Below are positions 1 through 6,920 of a stretch of 10,970 nucleotides of DNA, piece by piece. This stretch comes from Chloroflexia bacterium. Lineage in GTDB: Bacteria > Chloroflexota > Chloroflexia > Thermomicrobiales > UBA6265. Below the pieces are notes generated by a model. The model was not told the origin of the DNA and searched no databases. It saw only the letters and a list, made by a program, of their open reading frames with translations. The translations under genes were made by a program, and so were the position numbers. The stretch spans positions 1 through 10,970 of the forward strand of contig JACCYX010000395.1 of NCBI GenBank assembly GCA_013696265.1, read 5' to 3'. The first letter of the stretch is position 1; every line of letters begins with the position of its first letter.

Positions 1-404
1 GGATTGGCCGCCACCAGCTCGCGGACGTGGCGAATCGCGCCGTCCGAGCCAGCGTAGGGATCGCTCTCGACGACCGTCGCGCCGTAGGCGGCGAGAATCT
101 GCTTGCGTTCCCGCGAGGCGCTGCCGGGCACCACCAGCTCGACGGGGAAGCCGATCGCGGCTCCGAGCATCGCGTAGGCGATGCCGGTGTTGCCCGAAGT
201 CGAGTCGATCAGGACCTTGCCGTCGCCGAGCTGGCCGCGTTCAAGCGCGTCGCGGACGATCGCCAGGGCAGGCCGGTCCTTGACCGAGCCGCCAGGGTTG
301 GCCCACTCCGCCTTGAGCCAGATCTGGACCTGGTCGGGAAGCCCCGCTTGCCGAGCCAGCCGGCCCAACCGCAGGAGCGGCGTGTGGCCGATGGCGCGGA
401 CCAC
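1..404 (-). CDS. PLP-dependent cysteine synthase, N-terminal part (runs off left edge)
   Basis: A cytoplasmic fold-type II PLP enzyme of the cysteine synthase (CysK/CysM) family, which makes cysteine from an activated serine and a sulfur donor. The visible 134 residues show the opening strand AIGHTPLLRLGRL, the PLP-lysine motif NPGGSVKDRPA (about residues 37-47), and the phosphate-binding loop STSGNTG (about 71-77) followed by the small-domain segment with VELVVPGSASRERKQ and GATVVESDP. These are strongly diagnostic, but CysK, CysM and cystathionine beta-synthase-like members cannot be separated from this half. The C-terminus lies outside the window. The start is uncertain: the reading frame stays open upstream to a stop at 534-536 but contains no ATG. 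GTG at 402-404 is the only conventional start before the conserved core, and it lacks a good Shine-Dalgarno sequence. The upstream residues (NLLASI) also look family-like, so translation may begin earlier at a rare start codon. Confidence 0.9.
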   Translation of the reverse strand, partial: MVRAIGHTPLLRLGRLARQAGLPDQVQIWLKAEWANPGGSVKDRPALAIVRDALERGQLGDGKVLIDSTSGNTGIAYAMLGAAIGFPVELVVPGSASRERKQILAAYGATVVESDPYAGSDGAIRHVRELVAAN

Positions 405-436
405 GGCGATGGACGCCAGCAGGTTATCGACCCTGG

Positions 437-484
437 TTACTCGCGATGTGTCTTCAACCGTTGCCAGTTTTGCCCGCCAATCAT
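437..484 (-). other. Possible 15-residue leader ORF upstream of cysteine synthase
   Basis: Inside the predicted leader, ATG at 484-482 opens a 15-codon frame (MIGGQNWQRLKTHRE) ending in TAA at 439-437, about 33 bases before the GTG taken as the cysteine synthase start. It contains no cysteine or serine codons, so it does not look like a classical attenuator peptide, and it lacks a strong Shine-Dalgarno. It may be chance; it is recorded because it lies between a good promoter and a gene with no obvious start. Confidence 0.2.
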
Positions 485-532
485 TGTTGTGTCGACGCTC
501 AACCGGGGGCGCACGTGCCCGTACCCACCATG

Positions 533-561
533 ACTATCCATTGTGAAGTGGCTGTTGTCAA
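533..561 (-). promoter_or_regulatory. Sigma70-type promoter for the cysteine synthase
   Basis: Read on the minus strand, a perfect -35 TTGACA (561-556) is followed after exactly 17 bases by GATAGT (538-533), four of six matches to the -10 consensus. Transcription would start near 526 and run toward the cysteine synthase, giving a leader of about 120 bases if the GTG at 404 is the start. This is the best promoter match in the left part of the window. Confidence 0.55.
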
Positions 562-677
562 GCGAGGCGGTGGCGGGTGCGCGCCCATCGTTTTGCAGAG
601 CGTTACTGCGCCAACCGATGTTCGTGCTGCCCATGCGGTTGGACGCTCCAGACGAAGCCGTCAATGCAATAACCTGT

Positions 678-705
678 GTCACACCCGTCGCCATCACGGT
701 ATAGT
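678..705 (+). promoter_or_regulatory. Promoter for the MarR-GNAT / EamA operon
   Basis: GTCACA at 678-683 (four of six matches to -35) and TATAGT at 700-705 (five of six matches to -10) are separated by 16 bases. Transcription would begin near 712, giving a leader of about 45 bases before the GTG start at 758. The stretch is visibly more AT-rich than the genes around it. It lies back to back with the minus-strand promoter at 533-561. Confidence 0.45.
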
Positions 706-732
706 TGCTGAAAGCAATCATATCGTTGCTGA
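704..732 (+). promoter_or_regulatory. Candidate MarR-type operator
   Basis: A perfect inverted repeat TTGCT-GAA-AGCAA (705-717) overlaps the last base of the -10 box and the expected transcription start. The half-site GTTGCTGA (704-711) recurs as a direct repeat at 725-732, exactly 21 bases on, or two helical turns. A site here would block RNA polymerase. Since the first gene downstream has a MarR-type DNA-binding domain, autoregulation is the natural inference; binding is not shown by sequence alone. Confidence 0.4.
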
Positions 733-757
733 CATTGCCTTTCGAGAGGAAATCGTG

Positions 758-1681
758 GTGACTCATACCCAACTCGCCAATCGAGCCCAGGCCGTCCGCC
801 GCTTCAACCGGCTCTACACCCAGCGTATCGGGGTGCTGGCGGAGGGCTACCTCGACACAGCCTACCCGCTGGCCGCCGTGCGGATCGTCTTCGAGCTTGG
901 GGATCGGGGCGAGGCGATCGCCGCCGACCTGGCGCGGGACCTGAGCCTCGACCCCGGCTACCTGAGCCGCCTCGTCAATCGCTTGCGGCGGGAAGATCTG
1001 ATCGAGCGCCGGGCAGCCCCGCATGATCGCCGGCAATCGGTGCTCTCGCTGACCGACGGGGGCCGTGAGGTCTTCGAGACGGTCAACCAGCGTTCGCAAG
1101 ACGACATCAGCATGCTGCTTGGCTCCATGTCCGAAGGAGATCAGCGCCGGCTGGTGAAATCGCTCGGAGTGGTGGCGGAGGTGCTCGGTGATCGGCAACC
1201 GCCAGTCGTGGTACTCCGGGAGCACCGGCCCGGCGACATGGGCTGGGTGGTGCAGGCGCACGGCGCGCTCTACGCGGAAGAGTTCGGGTGGGACGCGCGG
1301 TTCGAGGCGCTGGTCGCCGAGATCGTCGCCGGGTTCCTGCGCCATTTCGATCCGGCGCGGGAACGGTGCTGGATCGCCGAGCGGGACGGGATTCAGGTAG
1401 GATCGGTCTTCGTCGTCGCGCAAAGCGCCGAGGTCGCCAAGCTGCGCCTGCTGCTCGTCGACCCATCGGCGCGGGGGAGCGGCCTGGGCCGGACGCTGGT
1501 CCAGGAGTGCGTCCGGTTCGCGCGCGCCGCCGGGTACGGGCGACTGGTGCTCTGGACGAACGACGTGCTGCTCGGGGCTCGGCGCATCTACGAGGCGGAG
1601 GGATTTCAGATCACCGAGCAGACTCCGCACACGGATTTCGGTGTCCCGATGGTCGGCGAGCTGTGGGAACTGGCGCTGTGA
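758..1681 (+). CDS. MarR-type winged-helix regulator fused to GNAT acetyltransferase
   Basis: A 307-residue fusion. Residues about 1-145 form a MarR winged helix: dimerisation helix (RRFNRLYTQRIGVL), a recognition-helix region DPGYLSRLVNRLRREDLIER (65-84), and a wing with the MarR signature APHDRRQSVLSLTDGGREVF (87-106). Residues about 149-290 form a GNAT domain. Its acetyl-CoA-binding motif A is VDPSARGSGLGRTLVQE (234-250), followed by a late strand (LVLWTNDV) and the helix RRIYEAEGF typical of GNAT proteins. This pairing is a known architecture in bacteria; the acetylated substrate cannot be read from sequence. The first of two adjacent GTG codons is at 755; 758 is preferred because the ribosome-binding site GAGAGGA (744-750) then sits seven bases upstream. 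The frame is open back to 446, but that extension is not protein-like. The stop overlaps the start of the EamA exporter. Confidence 0.9.
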   Translation: MTHTQLANRAQAVRRFNRLYTQRIGVLAEGYLDTAYPLAAVRIVFELGDRGEAIAADLARDLSLDPGYLSRLVNRLRREDLIERRAAPHDRRQSVLSLTDGGREVFETVNQRSQDDISMLLGSMSEGDQRRLVKSLGVVAEVLGDRQPPVVVLREHRPGDMGWVVQAHGALYAEEFGWDARFEALVAEIVAGFLRHFDPARERCWIAERDGIQVGSVFVVAQSAEVAKLRLLLVDPSARGSGLGRTLVQECVRFARAAGYGRLVLWTNDVLLGARRIYEAEGFQITEQTPHTDFGVPMVGELWELAL

Positions 1682-2586
1682 TCCCGTCTCGCCGGCATCG
1701 GCTGGCCATGTGGTGCGCGGCGGCGACCGGTATTCAGGTGGGGGCGGCGATCGTGGCGACGCGCGCCGTCGTCGATGACATCGATCCGGTGCCGCTCACC
1801 TTCCTGCGCTACCTGGTTGGCGCCTGCGTGCTGGCGCCGTTTGTGTCGCGTGCCGGCACCTGGCGGTTCACGGCCCGTGATCTGCCCCCGATCGCCGCGC
1901 TGGGGCTGGTGCAGTTCGGCCTGTTGATCGTGCTGCTCACCGTCGGATTGAAGACGGTGCCGGCCGCGCCCGGGGCGCTCGTCTTCGCGACATCCCCATT
2001 GTTTGCGCTGGCGCTGGGTATTGGCCTGGGACGGGAGCGGTGGAGCGCGGGCAAGGCGGCCGGGATCGGGCTGGCGCTGGCGGGACTGGCGATCGTGCTC
2101 GGACCCAGTGTCGCGCGGTTGTCTGGATCTGCCCTCGGCTACCTGGCGATTGCCGGGGCCGCGGGCTGCGCCGCGATCGCCAGTGTCTGGTCGCGGCCGT
2201 ACGTACGTCGGTACGGCACCTTGCCGGTGAGCGCGGTCGCGATGGCGGTGACCGTGGCAGTGCTGGCGGTGCCCGCGCTTGGGGGTGGGGTCTTCAACGA
2301 CCTGGCCGGATTCTCCGCGCGTGACGTGGCGGCGGTGCTGTTCCTGGGAATCGGGAGCGGAATCGGGTACGTGATGTGGCTGTATGCGTTGAAGTCGATC
2401 GCGGCCAGCGCCGTCACCTCGTACCTGATGCTGGGTCCGGTCACGGCGCTGCTGCTTGGTGCCCTGTTCCTTGACGAGCCGCTGTCGGTGTGGGCAGCGG
2501 TGGGGACGGTAGTGCTGGCGGGAGGTCTGTGGCTGACGACGCGGCCGTCCGACGCCGTTAGCGGTGGTGAGGTTCGCATCAGGTGA
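1678..2586 (+). CDS. EamA/DMT-superfamily membrane transporter
   Basis: A 302-residue inner-membrane protein with about ten hydrophobic helices arranged as two EamA repeats, the usual length and layout of drug/metabolite transporters (RhaT/YdcZ/EamA type). Typical features are the early VGAAIVATRAVVDDIDPVPLTF segment with the RY that follows, the helix start GALVFATSPLFALALG in repeat one, and MLGPVTALLLGALFLDEPLS in repeat two. The GTG start at 1678 overlaps the preceding stop as GTGA, so translation is probably coupled to the MarR-GNAT gene; ATG at 1708 is an alternative start that would shorten the N-terminus by ten residues. Co-transcription suggests that the regulator senses, and the acetyltransferase may modify, a compound that this protein exports. 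The substrate is unknown, and amino acid or metabolite efflux is only the family default. Confidence 0.9.
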   Translation: MIPSRRHRLAMWCAAATGIQVGAAIVATRAVVDDIDPVPLTFLRYLVGACVLAPFVSRAGTWRFTARDLPPIAALGLVQFGLLIVLLTVGLKTVPAAPGALVFATSPLFALALGIGLGRERWSAGKAAGIGLALAGLAIVLGPSVARLSGSALGYLAIAGAAGCAAIASVWSRPYVRRYGTLPVSAVAMAVTVAVLAVPALGGGVFNDLAGFSARDVAAVLFLGIGSGIGYVMWLYALKSIAASAVTSYLMLGPVTALLLGALFLDEPLSVWAAVGTVVLAGGLWLTTRPSDAVSGGEVRIR

Positions 2587-2744
2587 GGCCCTGGTGGCCG
2601 GGATCGTCGCGAGAGTCCTGAACACGTCCGATGCCGCGTCGGCGGTCCATCTCGCCGGGAGTAGACGGGATGGCATGCTGTGCTTACCACATCGAACGCG
2701 CGGTTGAACGGTGGCGCCCGGTGGATCATCCCGCTCAGCTCCAG
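2587..2744. other. Intergenic stretch after the EamA gene
   Basis: Together with the gene fragment that follows it, this makes about 340 bases without an intact gene. A plus-strand frame is open through it, but its residues match no recognised family and precede the fossil ATPase fragment. No convincing promoter or hairpin terminator was seen. Confidence 0.4.
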
Positions 2745-2894
2745 CCGAACTGGTTTCTCTTGCGGCCGCTCTCGCCCCTTGTCGACCGCGCGGCGGAGCT
2801 GGTCACGGTTGTCGCGCTGCTTGTACGGTCAGATGTACGCTTGCTCACCCTGACCGGCCCCGGCGGCGTTGGCACGTCAACGCTGGCTCATGCC
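2745..2894 (+). pseudogene. Fossil N-terminal fragment of a STAND-ATPase (AfsR/LuxR-type) regulator
   Basis: In one plus-strand frame the residues LLRPLSPLVDRAAELVTVVA and then LLVRSDVRLLTLTGPGGVG follow the entry to the ATPase domain of the large regulator at 4341-6899 (STPLIGREREIEHILAMLHG, then RLVTFTGPGGVGKTRLALA). The conserved GRE is altered to DRA, and the Walker A lysine-threonine is lost: GVGKT has become GVGTST. Homology stops after about 50 residues (TLAHA), next to the 3' end of the hydrolase gene; no ATPase core, TPR or HTH follows. The frame stays open across the antisense of the hydrolase gene only because of GC-rich shadow coding. It is most likely the remnant of a deleted paralog. 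Identification as a STAND fragment is firm by motif; its history is inferred. Confidence 0.65.
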
Positions 2895-2906
2895 GGGCCC
2901 CCACCC

Positions 2907-2925
2907 GCGGTCGCGAGACGACCGC
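2907..2925 (-). terminator. Hairpin at the 3' end of the hydrolase gene
   Basis: A perfect 7-bp stem (GCGGTCG at 2907-2913 with CGACCGC at 2919-2925) and a 5-base loop begin at the last base of the hydrolase stop codon. There is no U-tract beyond it on the minus strand, so it is terminator-like rather than a canonical intrinsic terminator. Confidence 0.35.
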
Positions 2926-3986
2926 TACGAGGCAGGGGTAGCTGGTCCATCCATGACGGGTTCCCATTGCCAGGTCTCTCCCTGAGCCACAATGTGGCCA
3001 AGGCCGGGGAACGGCTCGAAGTGGTAAAACGTCGCGAACCCGCCTTCGCCGGCCATGCGGCCGAGCAGGCGCTTTCGCGTCTCGATCATCCGCTCGGGTT
3101 CCACATCGGGCAGGCCAATGAGATCGGGGAATGGCAAGTTTATCGGGTGCAGCGCCACGTCGCCCGCGATCCAAAGCTGTTCATCATCCGACTGGACGAG
3201 CAGGGCCATGTGGCCGGGCGTGTGGCCTTGCGCCGCGATCGACGTGATGCCTGGCACGATCTCCTCGCCGTATCCGATCAACTCGATCCGGTCGGCCAGG
3301 GGAAGCAACTGTCGTTCCACGAAACCGAGCAGCAAGTCCCGGAAGTCAGGGATGGGGATCGCCTCCTCGACGCGCGGTCTGTCTGTCCAGAAATCCCAGT
3401 CCTCCTGGCTCATGACGTAGCGGGCATTCGGATATGCCGGATTGCCATCGGCATCGATGTTGCCGCCGATATGGTCACCGTGCCCATGCGTGATGATGAC
3501 GAGGTCGATGTCCCCGGCTGCAATGCCTTCAGCCTGGAGGTTGCCAGGCAGAAGTCCGTCGGTTGGGCTGACACCGGGACCAAACCCGGTGTCGACCAGC
3601 ACGAGGTGATCGCCGGTATCGATCACGGTCGACGTATGGTGGTTGGCGAGAGTGGTGGGGTCGGTACCTGTGCTGCCGAGCGCTTCCGCCACCTGCTCGG
3701 GCGGTGACCCGGCAAAGAGAAGACCGGCGGTGTCCGGGGAGATACTGGCCCCGTCGCTCACATTGAGACACGCGAAAGAACCGATCTGGAAGCGATGAAC
3801 GGCGCCCGTCATATCCGGCTGGACGTTGGGACTGGCCGCCGGAGAGGCGTCATGCGCCATCGCGGGCTGGATAACTCGGCTACCGACGGTCGCGACGAAC
3901 GCTCCAGTCGTGCCGGCGAGGATCTGCCGGCGGGTAGGGCTACGCCTCAGGGATGCTGAACGCATGTGCTCATACCTGGTTCCCAT
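2925..3986 (-). CDS. Tat-exported metallo-beta-lactamase-fold hydrolase
   Basis: A 353-residue secreted MBL-fold hydrolase. The N-terminus has a twin-arginine type signal (SPTRRQILAG, a hydrophobic stretch to about residue 43, then a likely cut after PAMA), so it should be folded in the cytoplasm with its metals and exported. Metal ligands are all present: HGHGDH at 167-172, H255 and H259 in GHTPGH, D276 in IAGDVALHP, and a C-terminal histidine in FYHFEPFPGLGHI (322 or 331). This pattern fits the lactonase-like branch of COG0491 (AHL lactonases and relatives), but the substrate cannot be decided. ATG at 3986 is preceded by a strong ribosome-binding site (GAGGGA, six bases upstream); another ATG seven codons in is less likely. 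It is divergent from the large STAND regulator 354 bases away, and a decayed relative of that regulator lies against its 3' end, so control by or signalling to that regulator is plausible. Confidence 0.9.
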   Translation of the reverse strand: MGTRYEHMRSASLRRSPTRRQILAGTTGAFVATVGSRVIQPAMAHDASPAASPNVQPDMTGAVHRFQIGSFACLNVSDGASISPDTAGLLFAGSPPEQVAEALGSTGTDPTTLANHHTSTVIDTGDHLVLVDTGFGPGVSPTDGLLPGNLQAEGIAAGDIDLVIITHGHGDHIGGNIDADGNPAYPNARYVMSQEDWDFWTDRPRVEEAIPIPDFRDLLLGFVERQLLPLADRIELIGYGEEIVPGITSIAAQGHTPGHMALLVQSDDEQLWIAGDVALHPINLPFPDLIGLPDVEPERMIETRKRLLGRMAGEGGFATFYHFEPFPGLGHIVAQGETWQWEPVMDGPATPAS

Positions 3987-4026
3987 GGTGTTCCCTCGTG
4001 TGAATCTTGCACTGCTGGCTCACGGC

Positions 4027-4042
4027 ACGTTTGTGAAAACGT
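4027..4042. promoter_or_regulatory. Palindromic candidate operator in the divergent region
   Basis: ACGTTT and AAACGT form a perfect 6-bp inverted repeat around a 4-base spacer, 41 bases upstream of the hydrolase start codon. Its AT-rich arms stand out from the surrounding GC-rich DNA. The position would suit control of the hydrolase gene. The binding protein is unknown; the divergently encoded XRE/LuxR regulator is the obvious candidate. Confidence 0.35.
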
Positions 4043-4258
4043 CGCGTTACGGCAGTGATCGACAAGCGTGACGAAAACAGGGGCCCGCTCTCGAATCTCC
4101 TCCAATCACGACTCCGCCAAACGAATGACCCTCGATCCAGCAGCGCCCCTACCGTCCATGCACCTCTGTCTATCCTGTGGCGAGCCAATGCGGCGCACCA
4201 CGCGCATTGCCCACGCAAATACCCACGCAGCCGGACAGCGAACCAGGCCGTGAAGTTG

Positions 4259-4287
4259 ATGACATACAGCAGGGCCGATGCTATGCT
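4259..4287 (+). promoter_or_regulatory. Extended -10 promoter of the STAND regulator
   Basis: ATGACA (4259-4264, five of six matches to -35) and TATGCT (4282-4287, four of six matches to -10) are separated by exactly 17 bases. A TGC triplet directly before the -10 makes an extended -10 element. Transcription would start near 4294, about 47 bases before the ATG. Confidence 0.5.
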
Positions 4288-4340
4288 GGGGGCTCGGAGG
4301 CCGACATAAGCATCGTGGTTGCGGAAGGCGTGGGTACGCC

Positions 4341-6899
4341 ATGGGCGCACGGGAGACGTCAGCATTTGGAGCCCTGTTGCGCGACTATCGCCTGGCGGCG
4401 GGGTTGTCGCAGGAACGCCTTGCCGAGCAGTGTGGCTTGAGCACACGGGGAATCAGTGATCTGGAGCGAGGTGCCCGCACAACTCCCCAATGGGAAACGG
4501 TGCGGTTACTCGCGACGGGCCTCGGCCTGGAGGGAACTGACCGGGCTGCCTTTCTTGCCGCTCGTAACGTCGCGCCCATCGCGTCGCATGAAGGCCCTCC
4601 CGCCGTTGCCCGGCTGTCGCTGCCGGTCCCGTCGACGCCCCTCATCGGGCGCGAGCGCGAGATCGAGCATATCCTGGCCATGCTGCACGGCCCGGGCGTT
4701 CGCCTCGTCACATTCACCGGGCCGGGCGGGGTTGGCAAGACCCGGCTGGCCCTCGCCGTCGCCGCCGCGGCCGAGGCGGCCTTCACCGATGGCGTGTGCT
4801 TCGTTTCCCTCGCCCCAGTGCGGGACCCGGCACTGGTCATCCCGGCGATCGCGCGGGCGCTCGACATTCGGGATAACGGCGACCGCTCCCTTGTCGACGC
4901 CATCGAGACCGCACTCGCCGCGAGACGGATGCTGCTGATCCTCGACAACTTCGAGCAGTTGCTGGTGGCCGCGCCCATGGTCGCGTCCCTTCTGGCCACC
5001 TGCTCCCAGCTGAAGGTCCTGGTCACCAGCCGTGCCGTGCTCCGCGTGTCCGGCGAGCAAACCTTCCCGGTCTCCCCGCTGGCGCTGCCCGATCCCATGG
5101 GCCCCTTTCCATTCGAGCACCTGGCGCGGTATGCCGCCGTGCGACTCTTCGCGGCGCGGGCCCAGGCCACCCACGCCGGCTTCGCCCTCACCGCCGACAA
5201 CGCCCCCACCGTCGTCGCCATTTGCCGGCGTCTCGACGGCTTGCCGCTGGCGATCGAATTGGCGGCCGCCTGGGTCAGGGTGCTCCCGCCCCTGGCACTG
5301 CTCGCCCGCCTCGAACGGCGGCTCACGTTGCTCACGGGCGGAAATCGTGATCTTCCCACGCACCAGCAGACCATGCGGAATTCCATCGCCTGGAGCTACG
5401 ACTTGCTGTCCCGCGAGGAGCAGGCGCTCTTTCGCCGCCTCGCCGTCTTCGCCGGCGGCTTCGACCTCGAGGCGGGAGAAGCGCTCGGTGGGGCCGGCAG
5501 CATTGACACCCTCGCCTCACTTGTCGATCACGGCCTCGTCATGCGGGTCGAAGGCCCGCAAACCATGCCGCGGTTCGTCATGCTGCAAACGATTCGGGAA
5601 TTCGGACTGGAGCGGTTGGCCGCGCACGACGAAGCTGTCGCGATCCGGCGGGACCACGCCGGGTACTTCCTTGCCCTTGCCGAGGAGTTGTGGCCCCGGA
5701 TTCCAGGGCCGGAAGGTCCAGCGGTGCTGGACCGTTTCGAGATGGACCATCCAAACTTTCGCGCGGCACTGGCGCTGGCGACCGAGCGTGGCGATGCCCC
5801 GATGGCGGTGCGGCTGGCGGGAACTCTCTGGAAATTCTGGTACGTCCACCGGCACATCGATGAAGGACGATCGTGGCTGGAACAGGCTTTGGCGCTCCCC
5901 GGGGACGTGCCCGCGGATCGGCGGGCGGACGTGCTGTACGCGGCGGGCTCGTTCGCCCTCGACCAGGGCGATGTCGCGCACGGAAAGGTCCGGGGCCAGG
6001 AGTGCCTGGCGCTCGCCCGAGCTTCGAACGATCATCTGCGGGCCGGGATGGCGCACTTCCTGCTCGGCTTGATCGGCCGCAATCAGGGGCGGTTCAACGA
6101 GGCCATGGCGGCGTTTGACCAGGCACTGACAGCCCTGCACGAGGAGTGCGCAGCGGGCGGGATCGCCGAGCACCTGCGCGCCATGATCCTCTCCAACCTT
6201 GGTGACATGTCGTACGAACAGGGCCACATTGCGCGATCCCGCGCGCTCAATGAAGAGGCACTTGCAATCTGGCGGCGTCGTGGCGACCCGTGGGGAATCG
6301 CGAATGCCTTGCTCAACCTCGCCGCCGTGACCGCCGGCATCGATCCGCCGCTCGCCACCGCGCGGTTTCGTGAGGCGCTCTCCCTCTATCGAGACGCTGG
6401 TGCGGGTGCCGGATTCGCGCACAGCCTGGCCGGGTTGGCGATGGTTGCCGTTCGCCTCGGCAAGGTGGAGGACGGCGTGCGCCTCCTGGGCGCGGCCGAA
6501 GCGTGCCAAACGGTCGCGAGCTTTCCTCTGCCCAGAATGATGCGGGCCGATTGCGACCGGGCGGTGGGCGCCGCCCGGCTGGCGATGGGACCAAAGCCAT
6601 TCCGCGTCGCCTGGGCCGCCGGACGCGCGCTCACGTCCGATCAGGCGTTCACGCAGGCGACCACGTTGCAACTCGACGGACCGGTGCCAGTTCGGCCGGC
6701 GTCACCGTTTGGCTTGACGATGCGCGAATTCGATGTGCTTCAGCTTATGGCTGACGGGCGAACCGACCAGGAGATCGCCGACACGCTCTTCATCAGTTAC
6801 CGCACCGTCACCACGCACGTCACGAAGGTTCTCAACAAGCTCGGTGTCGATTCCCGGACGGCGGCGGCCAGTCTCGCGGTGCGCCAGCGCGTCATCTGA
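4341..6899 (+). CDS. XRE - STAND ATPase - TPR - LuxR multidomain transcriptional regulator
   Basis: An 852-residue cytoplasmic regulator with DNA-binding domains at both ends. Residues 8-72 form an XRE/Cro helix-turn-helix (LLRDYRLAAGLSQERLAEQC and GISDLERGARTTPQWETVRL). Residues about 98-400 form an NB-ARC-like STAND ATPase: GRERE entry motif, Walker A TGPGGVGKT (126-134), Walker B LLILDN (198-203), LVTSR sensor (227-231) and GLPLAIELAAA (300-310). A TPR-like helical region runs to about 760. The last 64 residues form a GerE/LuxR HTH (LTMREFDVLQLMADGRTDQE, then RTVTTHVTKVLNKLGV). By analogy with MalT and AfsR, a ligand sensed by the TPR region would drive nucleotide exchange and oligomerisation. 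All ATPase motifs look intact. ATG 4341 is the first residue before conserved sequence; the frame is open upstream to before 4278. A GGAAGG 12 bases upstream is a distant ribosome-binding site. The likely partner is the divergently read hydrolase. Confidence 0.93.
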   Translation: MGARETSAFGALLRDYRLAAGLSQERLAEQCGLSTRGISDLERGARTTPQWETVRLLATGLGLEGTDRAAFLAARNVAPIASHEGPPAVARLSLPVPSTPLIGREREIEHILAMLHGPGVRLVTFTGPGGVGKTRLALAVAAAAEAAFTDGVCFVSLAPVRDPALVIPAIARALDIRDNGDRSLVDAIETALAARRMLLILDNFEQLLVAAPMVASLLATCSQLKVLVTSRAVLRVSGEQTFPVSPLALPDPMGPFPFEHLARYAAVRLFAARAQATHAGFALTADNAPTVVAICRRLDGLPLAIELAAAWVRVLPPLALLARLERRLTLLTGGNRDLPTHQQTMRNSIAWSYDLLSREEQALFRRLAVFAGGFDLEAGEALGGAGSIDTLASLVDHGLVMRVEGPQTMPRFVMLQTIREFGLERLAAHDEAVAIRRDHAGYFLALAEELWPRIPGPEGPAVLDRFEMDHPNFRAALALATERGDAPMAVRLAGTLWKFWYVHRHIDEGRSWLEQALALPGDVPADRRADVLYAAGSFALDQGDVAHGKVRGQECLALARASNDHLRAGMAHFLLGLIGRNQGRFNEAMAAFDQALTALHEECAAGGIAEHLRAMILSNLGDMSYEQGHIARSRALNEEALAIWRRRGDPWGIANALLNLAAVTAGIDPPLATARFREALSLYRDAGAGAGFAHSLAGLAMVAVRLGKVEDGVRLLGAAEACQTVASFPLPRMMRADCDRAVGAARLAMGPKPFRVAWAAGRALTSDQAFTQATTLQLDGPVPVRPASPFGLTMREFDVLQLMADGRTDQEIADTLFISYRTVTTHVTKVLNKLGVDSRTAAASLAVRQRVI

Positions 6900-6920
6900 G
6901 CCTGGGCGGCTGCCGTCCGG

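Larger units (their letters stand above)
3987..4340. other. Divergent intergenic region between hydrolase and regulator
   Basis: The 354 bases between two divergently read genes carry the palindrome at 4027-4042 and the promoter at 4259-4287. Short open frames occur on both strands, including a plus-strand one from 4158 with a CLSCGEPM motif, but none has a ribosome-binding site or recognisable relatives. No good promoter was found for the hydrolase. Confidence 0.5.

Noticed and set aside
446..757. N-terminal extension of the MarR-GNAT frame back to ATG 446
   Set aside because: It would place the promoter, operator and ribosome-binding site inside the gene, and the residues resemble no MarR N-terminus; GTG 758 with GAGAGGA is far better.
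437..1630. A 397-codon minus-strand open frame across the MarR-GNAT gene and promoter region
   Set aside because: It is antisense to a gene with clear MarR and GNAT motifs and is open because of GC-rich codon bias. The part over the promoter region (about 437-757) looks oddly protein-like but has no ribosome-binding site and no recognised family.
1606..2676. Long minus-strand frame across the EamA gene
   Set aside because: Rich in Arg, Gln, Pro and His with no hydrophobic structure, the usual shadow of a GC-rich membrane-protein gene.
2895..3707. Continuation of the fossil ATPase frame through the hydrolase gene
   Set aside because: It is antisense to the metal-binding hydrolase and has no ATPase motif after the broken Walker A.
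4158..4253. Short plus-strand peptide with CLSCGEPM, resembling a zinc ribbon start
   Set aside because: One CxxC only, no second pair, no ribosome-binding site, and it lies just ahead of the regulator promoter; probably chance.
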